The translations under genes were made by a program, and so were the position numbers. Under the pieces are notes generated by a model. It was given only the letters and a program-made list of their open reading frames with translations. It searched no databases and was not told where the DNA came from. This document shows, piece after piece, positions 54,363 through 64,000 of a DNA stretch of 64,000 bases. The stretch comes from Streptomyces griseoluteus (GTDB lineage: Bacteria > Actinomycetota > Actinomycetes > Streptomycetales > Streptomycetaceae): NCBI GenBank assembly GCA_000717735.1, contig JOBE01000036.1, positions 13,564-77,563 on the forward strand. Reading direction: 5' to 3'. Within the stretch, counting starts at the first letter, position 1, and each line of letters opens with the position of its first letter.

Positions 54363-56009
54363 TTACGGGAGCGTGGTCCACTTCTGGTTGTTCTGGCCGT
54401 TGCAGGTCCACAGGACGACGGGGGTCCCGTTGGCGGTGCCGGCCCCGTTCGCGTCGAGGCACAGACCTGCGTGGACGTTGCGCACCGACCCGTCGGCCTG
54501 CCTGGCCCACTTCTGGTTTTCCTGACCGTTGCAGGGCCAGATGACGACCGGCGTGCCGTTGGTGGTGCCCTGGCCGGAGGCGTCCAGGCACTTGTCGCCG
54601 TAGACGCGGATCTCGCCACCGGCCCACGTGGTCCAGAGCTGGTTGGCGGCGGTGTGGCAGTCCCAGATCAGCGCCTTCGTCCCGGCCGCGGTGGAGGCGC
54701 GCTCCACGTCCAAGCAGCGGCCGGATCCGGTGCCGCGCAGACGTGCGGTGATGGCGGCCAGCGGGCTGCCTCCGGCCATCCGGAACACGGCGACACCGTG
54801 CGCGGGAACGCTCGCGGAGATCTGGCCGGAGGCGCTCGACGTACCGCCGGTCCACAGGTCGGTGAGGGCGAACGCCTGCCCGGCGAGGCCGACCTGCGCG
54901 GCCGTGGCGGTGATGGTCGTGGTGCTCCCTCCCCTGTTGAGCAGGCCCACGGCGACCGAGCCGTCGGCCAGGGGCTTGGCGAACACCTCGGTGCCGCCGT
55001 CGTCGCGCACCCTGCGTCCGCCCGCGCCCAGCGGGTCCTGGTTCACCGCCACCAGGCGGGGGTTGCGCAGGACGGCGCTCACGTCGGCGGACATGGTGCG
55101 GATGTCGTTGCCGGCCATGAGCGGAGCGCCCAGCAGCGCCCACAGGGCGAAGTGGGTGCGGGACTCGGTCAGGGACAGCCCGGGGCGACCGACGACCAGC
55201 ATGTCGGGGTCGTTCCAATGCCCCGGACCCGACTGCGCGGCCAGGGGTGCGGTGATGTCCAGGACGTTGCCGACGCCCATCGGGTAGCTGTTGGTGTTGG
55301 TGTTCTGCCAGATGTCGAGCAGGTCCTCGGTCGTCCGCCACAGGTCGGCGACCTCACCCCAGTCGTAGGTGGCGCCGGTGGGGGCGTGGAAGCTGTTGGG
55401 GTTGATGCTGTAGACGATCGGGCGGCCGGTGGCGCGCAGGGCGTCACGCATGATCGTGAACCGTTCGATCTGTTCGCCCAGGGTGCCGCTGCCCGAGCAC
55501 CAGTCGTACTTGAGGTAGTCCACGCCCCAGGAGGCGAAGGCGGCGGCGTCCTGGGCCTCGTGGCCCTTGCTGCCCGTGGAGCCGGGGTAGGTGCCCACTC
55601 CCTGGGCGCACGTCTTCTCGTTGGGGGCCTGGTAGATGCCGAACTTCAGGCCCTTGCCGTGGATGTAGTCCCCGAGCGCCTTCATGCCGCTGGGGAACGT
55701 GGTGGGGTTGGCTCGGAGGTTGCCCGCGGCGTCGCGCTGCGGGTCGAACCAGCAGTCGTCGACGACGACGTACTGGTAACCCGCGTCCTTCATGCCCGAG
55801 GACACCATCGTGTCGGCGGCCTGGCGGACCTGCGCCTCGGTGATCCCGCATCCGAAGCTGTTCCAGCTGTTCCAGCCCATCGGCGGGGTGAGCGCCGGGC
55901 TGCCCGGCGCGGCGTCGGCGCCCGTGTGGGCGGTGGCGGTGACGCAGGCGGCAAGCGTCAGCGTGGCGGCCGCGAGGAGGCGCGGTAATCGTCGGTGCAG
56001 GGGAACCAT
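54363..56009 (-). CDS. Secreted GH27 alpha-galactosidase with CBM13
   Basis: A 548-residue enzyme with a signal peptide to about residue 34. The GH27 barrel contains LTPPMGWNSWNSFGC, DDCW, LKYDWCSGSG (nucleophile near Asp169) and LWRTTEDL (acid/base near Asp229), followed by a beta-sandwich and a C-terminal CBM13 with three QxW-type repeats (ANQLWTT, ENQKWAR, NNQKWTT). It removes alpha-galactose from galactomannan or related polymers outside the cell. It precedes the SGNH esterase gene in an apparent two-gene unit. Confidence 0.95.
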   Translation of the reverse strand: MVPLHRRLPRLLAAATLTLAACVTATAHTGADAAPGSPALTPPMGWNSWNSFGCGITEAQVRQAADTMVSSGMKDAGYQYVVVDDCWFDPQRDAAGNLRANPTTFPSGMKALGDYIHGKGLKFGIYQAPNEKTCAQGVGTYPGSTGSKGHEAQDAAAFASWGVDYLKYDWCSGSGTLGEQIERFTIMRDALRATGRPIVYSINPNSFHAPTGATYDWGEVADLWRTTEDLLDIWQNTNTNSYPMGVGNVLDITAPLAAQSGPGHWNDPDMLVVGRPGLSLTESRTHFALWALLGAPLMAGNDIRTMSADVSAVLRNPRLVAVNQDPLGAGGRRVRDDGGTEVFAKPLADGSVAVGLLNRGGSTTTITATAAQVGLAGQAFALTDLWTGGTSSASGQISASVPAHGVAVFRMAGGSPLAAITARLRGTGSGRCLDVERASTAAGTKALIWDCHTAANQLWTTWAGGEIRVYGDKCLDASGQGTTNGTPVVIWPCNGQENQKWARQADGSVRNVHAGLCLDANGAGTANGTPVVLWTCNGQNNQKWTTLP

Positions 56010-56026
56010 GGGGTTTCTTCCTTCCT

Positions 56027-56057
56027 GGCCGGCACGGCGTGGGCCGCCGTGCCGGCC
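56027..56057 (-). terminator. Hairpin terminator between GH62 and GH27 genes
   Basis: GGCCGGCACGGCG, five-base loop, CGCCGTGCCGGCC: a perfect 13-base stem downstream of the GH62 stop and just before the GH27 start. Confidence 0.8.
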
Positions 56058-56100
56058 GGATCGGCGGGGTCATGAGCTGATGCCCTGGTGCCCGCGAGGG

Positions 56101-57537
<1,437 letters not shown>

Positions 57538-57741
57538 TCACATCCTTGAGTAAGCGGTTCGAGCACCCCGGCCCGGAACCGGGCCCCTTCAGGGGTGCGG
57601 TGGCATGAGGTTCCCGGTCTCCGGCGCCGCCTGACGAAGCCGTACCGCGTTTCCGGGGCTCGACTCGCCACTGTCGGTGAAACATGCGTCCTCCGGGGCC
57701 GACCGGTCCGCGTGGTCGACCGCTGCAACGAGGACCTGATG

Positions 57742-57988
57742 GTTCGAAATGACGAACATCGTGCGACACTTCGTGCAGAAGGTAGATTCGACCCGAGGCT
57801 CCGTCAACCTTTCCGACGACTTCCGTTCCGACGCATTACACCCGCCCGGATAACGAAATTGCCGGGCCGTCACCCAAGTTGACCTCCATATGGGATGCCG
57901 TTTACGTTCAGTGTCGACCGTGTCGGACTGTTCGGCGTGTTCGGTATATCGGATATTCGAGGTACGGGGACCATCCCTCCCCCGGAAG
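57742..57988. repeat. Imperfect direct repeat, copy A
   Basis: About 247 bases sharing roughly two thirds identity with copy B at 58245-58492, including near-identical blocks (CCGTCAAC-TTTCCGACGA; TTTACGTTC; CCGGAAG). It lies upstream of the GH62 gene in a region without a credible gene and with lower GC than its surroundings. Confidence 0.75.
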
Positions 57989-58244
57989 CAACCTCATACC
58001 CCAGCCTTGGGCGAGGTGGGCAGGAACCTGGAAGCACTCACTGTCAGTCCGGAGTGGTACGCACGAAGTGTTGGCGCTCGTCGCGGGCGATCCGGGCAGC
58101 CGCGCAACCCGGCCAAGCGGCCCCGGCGAGATGGCCCCCGCGACTCCCTCGCGCAGCCGAGCAGCCCTCTTACGGTTCTGTTCAACTCTGCCTCCGGGCT
58201 CAGCCAAGTCCGCTGGGCCGATAGCCGCGACGAGCGATGCACTT

Positions 58245-58492
58245 GTTCGGCATAACGAACAGTGTGCGGGACTTCGAGCAGAAGATAGGTTTGGGACGTG
58301 GTTCCGTCAACGTTTCCGACGAGTGCCGTTCGCGCATTTCGCGCCGCCCGGATTTCGAAGAATCCGCACTTCCACACACGTTGACTTCCGTACGGGAACC
58401 CCTTTACGTTCGGTGCCGAACCCGTCCGGCACTTCGACCCGCGTTCGGAATACCGGTCATTCGCGGTGCGAGAGCGGCCTCGCCTCCGGAAG
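58245..58492. repeat. Imperfect direct repeat, copy B
   Basis: About 248 bases, 503 bases downstream of copy A, in the same orientation and of equal length. No long frame is conserved between copies, so a coding explanation is unlikely; an RNA gene or mobile fragment is possible. Confidence 0.75.
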
Positions 58493-58682
58493 GACAGATC
58501 CAGGCGGTGTTTCGCTTGGGAAAACCGCCTTTCCTGACGGTCCGCCGGTTTCTTCGGCGGGCCGTTTCGGGTGCTCGGGCTGGTGGCGGGGCAGGCCGAT
58601 GGCCCGGCTGTCGCGTCGGGTGGGCGCCGGGTTCCACGGCTCCGGCGGGAAGATGCTGCTCGCTGGGACGGTAACGTGCTGG

Positions 58683-60054
58683 TCAGCCGGGGTTCGGGAG
58701 AGCTTCGTGTCGTGCCTGTGCGTCGGTGATCACGTCGGTCCAGGGCCAGTGGCGTGCGAATCGCAGGTGTCGGCGGCGGGCGGTAGTGACGATCTGGGCG
58801 GCGGCGGAGAAGAGACGGAGCCTCAGACGGCGGGGCTCCCACCTGCGGGTTTTGTCGTTCAGGCGAGCATGGGCATCCAGGCCAGCAGGTCGAGGGCGAT
58901 CTGAACGATCTCCAGCCAGATCTGGTTCTGGGCGGTGTCGTGCAGGGGCAGGTTACGCAGGCCGGTGGCGCGGGCGGCCCGGATGCGGTTCTCGGCGCGG
59001 GCCCGCAGGCGGTGCCGCAGTTCGAGTGCGGCGATCGGGACGCCGGTGGTGTTGGTGGCGAACGCGGTCAGCCGCAGTCCGTCGGCGTCGGTGAACCGCA
59101 ACTGCGCGCCGGGGTGCGGGCGTTCCTTGCGGACGATCAGCCGCCCCGCAGCCAGCCCCTGAGGACGTCGCCGCCGAGTTCGGCGACCCAGCCTCCGTCG
59201 CGGATCTCGCCGCCCGGCTCGACGGCCACCGTCCACGCGGCGGGCGGGAGCTTGAGGACGGCCTCGTGGATGGCGTCGGTGATGGTCATGCCGACCGAGT
59301 ACGACAGCCACCGGCCCCGCTTCGCGAGCCAGGCGACGAACTCATGGGTGCCGCCTCCGGAGTCGGTGCGGATCAGCGTCCGGCGTCCGCGCCGGTACTT
59401 CTTCGGCAGCTGGGCCAGGGCCTGTTGAGCGGTGGCGATGTGGTCGGCGGCGGTGTTGCTGCCTGCGTTGCCGGGCTTGAGCAGGCCGGCCACCGGCTCT
59501 CCGCCGCCACCCCTTCCGTGATCGACGAACCGCATCAGAGGGTGGTGGCCGAAGGTCTTCTTCCAGGTCGCGGTGGCGTCCTGCTTCTCGGAGTGGGACA
59601 GCACAAGCACCCTGTCCAGGTCCACGATCACCTGCCCTGTGGCTCCGGGGCCGCGCTCTTGGCCACGTTCCAGACGTTCTCACACGCTTCAGCCCGCGCG
59701 GCCGGTAACGCAGACAGGGCCTTCGGCCCGGCCGCGGCGAGGGTGTCGATGAGTCCGGAGAGGGTCGGGTCGGAGGCCACCGGCCCGAACACGACCGACT
59801 CGGCCCGCAGCGTCCCGGCATCAGCCAGGCAGTCCCCACCCAGAGCGACCGCGAGGGCCACGTCCAGCAGCATCTTGCCCGGATCGTGCACCGTCCTCGG
59901 ATGTCGCCACGGCGTCAGAGCTGTCGATATCGCCTGGCCCAGCCCCGGCCTTCCGGACCGTCTCGACCAGCAGTACAGCCCCGGCCTGGGGCACCACCGC
60001 ATGACCCCCGCCCTCAACGCGGACGCGGGGATAGGACCCGATACGCTTCTTCAC
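58683..60054 (-). mobile_element. Decayed IS1380-family transposase
   Basis: Pieces in successive frames add up to a full transposase: VKKRIGSYPRVRVEGG (start near 60054), AVHDPGK-like WRHPRTVHDPGKMLLDVALA, IVDLDRVLVLSHSEKQDATA, LIRTDSGGGTHEFVAWLAKR, HPGAQLRFTDADGLRL, and RNLPLHDTAQNQIWLEIVQI ending LAWMPMLA. The C-terminal RRWEPRRLRLRLFSAAAQIV lies in yet another frame. At least four frameshifts are needed, so it is inactive. Terminal inverted repeats were not identified. Confidence 0.88.
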
Positions 60055-60273
60055 CTGGGAAGTGCCTCCGACGGTGGCAGGAACAAGGACCTCGACAATC
60101 CTCATTCTTGCTGGTAGCCGATGACGACTGAGGAGTCGAACGAATCGAACACAAGGCGGCAGCAGCCGGCCGGTGTCTCGGAATCGCATGGTCAGCGTCG
60201 GCACTGCAAGCCTTGGCGCGGCGAGCTTCAAGGGCGGCCCCTGCCAGATCCCGCCGGGGGCGCGCTTGTGTAT

Positions 60274-60307
60274 GGCTTCTCGAAACCGAGGGTGGCATCG
60301 AGAAGCC
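60274..60307 (-). terminator. Hairpin terminator after the CE1-like esterase
   Basis: GGCTTCTCGA, 14-base loop, TCGAGAAGCC is a perfect 10-base stem, 22 bases after the esterase stop codon. Confidence 0.8.
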
Positions 60308-60329
60308 CTCTCGGCCCTGGGCGGTCGTG

Positions 60330-61760
<1,431 letters not shown>

Positions 61761-61792
61761 TCAATGCCTGGTGTTGCAGCTTGAGTTGAAGA

Positions 61793-61802
61793 GAAGCGCT
61801 TC
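61793..61802. promoter_or_regulatory. LacI-type operator GAAGCGCTTC, copy 8
   Basis: A perfect palindrome 68 bases beyond copy 7. The pair resembles the double operator in front of lacI. Confidence 0.8.
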
Positions 61803-61837
61803 ACACTCGCCCTGATGGCTACCGGCCGACCTTGACC

Positions 61838-62038
61838 GCAAGGCGATTCCGTGGGCCTCGTCCGGCGCGCCGCGGGTGCCGGACGTGCCGTAGGTGTTCC
61901 TGCCGACGGACCGCATGTCGATCGTGGTGCCAGCGCCCGGGATACGGCCTGGTAGTCCTCGTTGCCGTCGGGCGGCAGCGGCGAGAGGGAGGCGGCGCCC
62001 GCCACGCCGACGACTGTTCGGAGGACGACTCGCTTCAC
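61838..62038 (-). pseudogene. Remnant of a secreted protein gene
   Basis: A GTG at 62038 opens VKRVVLRTVVGVAGAASLSP, a signal-peptide-like start. After a proline/alanine-rich break, another frame reads TIDMRSVGRNTYGTSGTRGA. This looks like the two ends of a secreted enzyme gene joined by a deletion. The family is not recognised. An imperfect operator (GACGCGCTTC, 62147-62156) lies 109 bases upstream. Confidence 0.45.
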
Positions 62039-62146
62039 GCCACTTTCATGTCGTTGAGGCCCTTCGTTCGCGTCGATCCGACCGGCACGGGCAGACGCTG
62101 CGTCGTCTGGTGGCCTCGTGTCCGGAGGGCGTCAGCCAGCCGAGTC

Positions 62147-62156
62147 GACGCGCTTC
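62147..62156. promoter_or_regulatory. Imperfect LacI-type operator (GACGCGCTTC)
   Basis: One mismatch from the GAAGCGCTTC palindrome, with the TTCGAT flank retained. It lies upstream of the leftward secreted remnant. Confidence 0.5.
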
Positions 62157-62504
62157 GATTTTTCGGTGAGACTAAGGGTCTGTTCCGGCGGTGACAACGG
62201 GCCGTCAAGGTAACTTTCCATAACAGGCGCGGTCGCTCGTGAGGGCATGCACCGCCCTCCATGCGGCCTTGGCTCGTGGGAGCGGCCTTCTGGGTGAACT
62301 CTCGAAGAGGAACGCTGACGCCGGAAGAACGACTCGGGACGGCTGGGCGACCTGTGATCGACACATGACTCGGCGTCACGTCAACGTCGAATTGCTTCGA
62401 CTGCGCCCGCAGCGCGGTCGATAGAAGCCGTACGCCGCCCGGCTCCGCGGTCGTCCACGGCTCCCACGCCTTCTCCGTCGACCTCCCTGCAAGGGACTTC
62501 TCAG
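62157..62504. other. Spacer before the GH3 remnant
   Basis: No convincing gene. Several mid-length frames exist but carry no domain features. Confidence 0.45.
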
Positions 62505-62725
62505 GTGAGTACCGCCACCACATTCCCCGTGCCGCCCATCACCGACCTGCCGTTCCGTGACTCCGCGCTCCCCCTCGCCCGGCGAGTCGACGACCCGATC
62601 TCCCGGCTGACGCTCGACGAGCGCATCCACCTGCTGTACCAGCACTCGCCAGGCGTCCCGCGTCTCGGACTGGCCCCCTGCAAGACCGGTACCAAGGCCT
62701 GCACGGCGTGTCCTGGCAACGGCCA
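62505..62725 (+). pseudogene. GH3 glycosidase N-terminal stub
   Basis: GTG 62505, preceded by AAGGGA, opens [20 protein letters not shown], then [20 protein letters not shown] and VPRLGL, the standard N-terminus of GH3 beta-glucosidase/beta-xylosidase. Near 62695 a frameshift moves to LHGVSW (the conserved EALHGV segment), after which GH3 sequence stops. The remaining 700 or so residues are missing; an IS5-type transposase follows. Confidence 0.8.
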
Positions 62726-62789
62726 CCGGCACAGCCTCCAGTCCTGGGTCCCCGTGATGCCTGAGGAGGCGACCCGCGACCAGAACGCG

Positions 62790-63497
62790 AAACCGCAGCC
62801 TTCGCGCCGGCCCACACGGGGCAGCCCTGACGATCCGTCGACTCGGCCTCGAAACCGTCCAGCGCAGGCCCGGGCGGACGCGGCGGGACTGATCAGGTGG
62901 GAGGTCGACGTCGACTCCACGATCTGCCGCGCCCCCCCCAGCACGCCGCAGGCGCCCGTCGCGACGGTCAGGCCCAGAAGGAACCGCCGGGCGGCACCCG
63001 CACTGAGCCCGAGGACCACGGCCTGGGCCGGTCCCGGGGAGGCTTCACCACCAAGATCCATCTGGTCTGCGAGCAAGGCCGGCGGCCGCTGTCTGTTCTG
63101 GTCACCGCAGGTCAGCGCGGTGACAGTCCGCAGTTCGTTGCCGTCCTGGAAGGCATCCCGGGTCCCCCGCACCGGGCCGGGCCGTCCCCGCATCCGGCCG
63201 CTGCGAGTGCGGGGTGACAAGGCGTACTCATCCCGCGCCAACCGGGCCTACCTGCGAAAGCGCGGAATCCGCTGCACGATCCCGGAGCCTGCCGACCAGG
63301 CCGCCCACCGCAAGCGACGGGGGCAGGCCGGCGGGCGCCCTCCTGCCTTCGACCGCGAGGACTACAAGGCCCGGCATGCGGTCGAGTGCGGGATCAACCG
63401 GCTCAAGCGCAACCGAGCGGTCGCCACCCGGTTCGACAAGCTTGCCTTCCGCTTCGAAGCCACCGTCCTGATCGCCGCGATCGGCGAATGGCTGTGA
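62790..63497 (+). mobile_element. Frameshifted IS5-family transposase
   Basis: [20 protein letters not shown] in one frame, then [20 protein letters not shown] and [20 protein letters not shown] in a second, then [20 protein letters not shown] and [20 protein letters not shown] (DDE-type C-terminal part) back in the first. The catalytic segments are split by two frameshifts. Inverted ends were not identified. It abuts the GH3 stub, consistent with insertion or deletion at this site. Confidence 0.85.
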
Positions 63498-63567
63498 CCG
63501 GCCTGAGCTGTCGGTTCCTCATGCCATGCTGACCGCAGCCCGGGTCGACAGCGAGGGAGAGACAACG

Positions 63568-63897
63568 ATGGGGGCTCAGTACTACGGCGCCGACGGCGAG
63601 AACGGCGACCGCATCGACGACCCCTCCGAGGACGCGCTGTTCATGATGCTCAGCGACCTCAACGACTCCGACAACACGTTCGTCGTCGTCCAGCCCGACG
63701 AGGACGACCCCGTCTGGTTCGCCTCCGTGGCCGTCCTCGATAAAGGCGGCTACGAGATCGTCCGCCGTGACACCACCCGCAACGAGCACGAGGTCACCAC
63801 GGCGACCAGCATCAACGACATCGCCCGCGACCTCACCATCTGGTTGGCCGCCCGCGACTTCCCCGGACGGCCAACCATGCAGGTCAGCGAGTTCTAA
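63568..63897 (+). CDS. Hypothetical protein, 109 aa
   Basis: A very acidic alpha/beta protein starting MGAQYYGADGENGDR with FVVVQPDEDDPVWFASVAVL, EIVRRDTTRNEHEVTTATSI and a C-terminal helix. The ATG at 63568 follows GGGAGAG. The pattern recalls immunity or regulatory proteins common beside IS elements, but I cannot name a family. It ends 34 bases before a strong terminator. Confidence 0.7.
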   Translation: MGAQYYGADGENGDRIDDPSEDALFMMLSDLNDSDNTFVVVQPDEDDPVWFASVAVLDKGGYEIVRRDTTRNEHEVTTATSINDIARDLTIWLAARDFPGRPTMQVSEF

Positions 63898-63931
63898 AAC
63901 ACGGCCTAGAAGACTGATGAAGATGTTGGGT

Positions 63932-63963
63932 TCTGGCCCCGCCGCGTCAGCGGCGGGGCCAGA
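63932..63963 (+). terminator. Strong hairpin terminator
   Basis: TCTGGCCCCGCCGC, loop GTCA, GCGGCGGGGCCAGA gives a perfect 14-base stem downstream of the acidic hypothetical gene. Confidence 0.92.
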
Positions 63964-64000
63964 CTCGTTGTTGTGGTGCAAGGGGAGTGGGTCGGGGAGA

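Overview
The window is very GC-rich DNA with codon third positions dominated by G/C, many GTG/TTG starts, ATGA/GTGA/TGATG coupled starts, a conservon, CBM13-bearing secreted hydrolases and several families typical of streptomycetes. It is almost certainly from a Streptomyces chromosome, and the mix of core-like genes on the left with a scarred, insertion-sequence-bearing right half suggests a passage from core toward a chromosome arm (inference). No rRNA, tRNA, CRISPR array or replication origin was recognised.

Region 1 (1-27.5 kb) is ordinary, mostly intact streptomycete gene content. It holds a polysaccharide deacetylase lipoprotein (cut by the window edge), an ATP-dependent DNA ligase, a DUF6397-type protein, a roadblock protein, a PPOX/F420-type enzyme, a complete conservon (cvnA-B-C-D, overlapping genes), an MHYT membrane sensor, a methyltransferase, a secreted tannase-like hydrolase, a MOSC protein, an acyl desaturase, a SNF2 helicase/SWIM pair, a septum-formation-like membrane protein, folD behind a ZTP (pfl) riboswitch, and a GAF regulator next to an ExaC-type aldehyde dehydrogenase.

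Region 2 (27.3-38 kb) is accessory. Its centre is a translationally coupled cassette ArsR - SulP transporter - PNPOx-like protein - HATPase, followed by a STAS protein. A divergent zinc-ribbon/STAS pair and a second, near-identical-length ArsR regulator lie beside it. Both ArsR genes are preceded by the same palindrome, AATTGC-N8-GCAATT. The second ArsR is followed by a frameshifted remnant of a NuoB/HyfI-like subunit. Further right are small unknown genes, a TerD C-terminal remnant, tatA, a transposase scrap, an ALDH C-terminal scrap and a broken GAF/SpoIIE/HATPase phosphatase.

Region 3 (38-63.5 kb) is a plant cell-wall polysaccharide island that looks adapted to xyloglucan and arabino/galacto-hemicelluloses. 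It contains a Gfo/Idh/MocA oxidoreductase with a divergent AraC regulator, a LacI regulator, and an ABC sugar importer followed by a GH74 xyloglucanase. It also holds secreted CBM13 enzymes: an SGNH esterase, a GH27 alpha-galactosidase, a GH62 arabinofuranosidase and a CE1-like esterase. Eight exact copies of the palindrome GAAGCGCTTC lie upstream of these units, including two before lacI, so a LacI-type regulon is likely. Strikingly, the glycosidases that would act inside the cell (GH36, GH42, GH31, GH3 and a GH43 piece) are all broken by frameshifts, internal deletions or chimeric junctions, whereas the secreted enzymes and the transporter are intact. Two decayed insertion sequences (IS1380-type and IS5-type) and a 0.25-kb imperfect direct repeat with no known identity also lie here.
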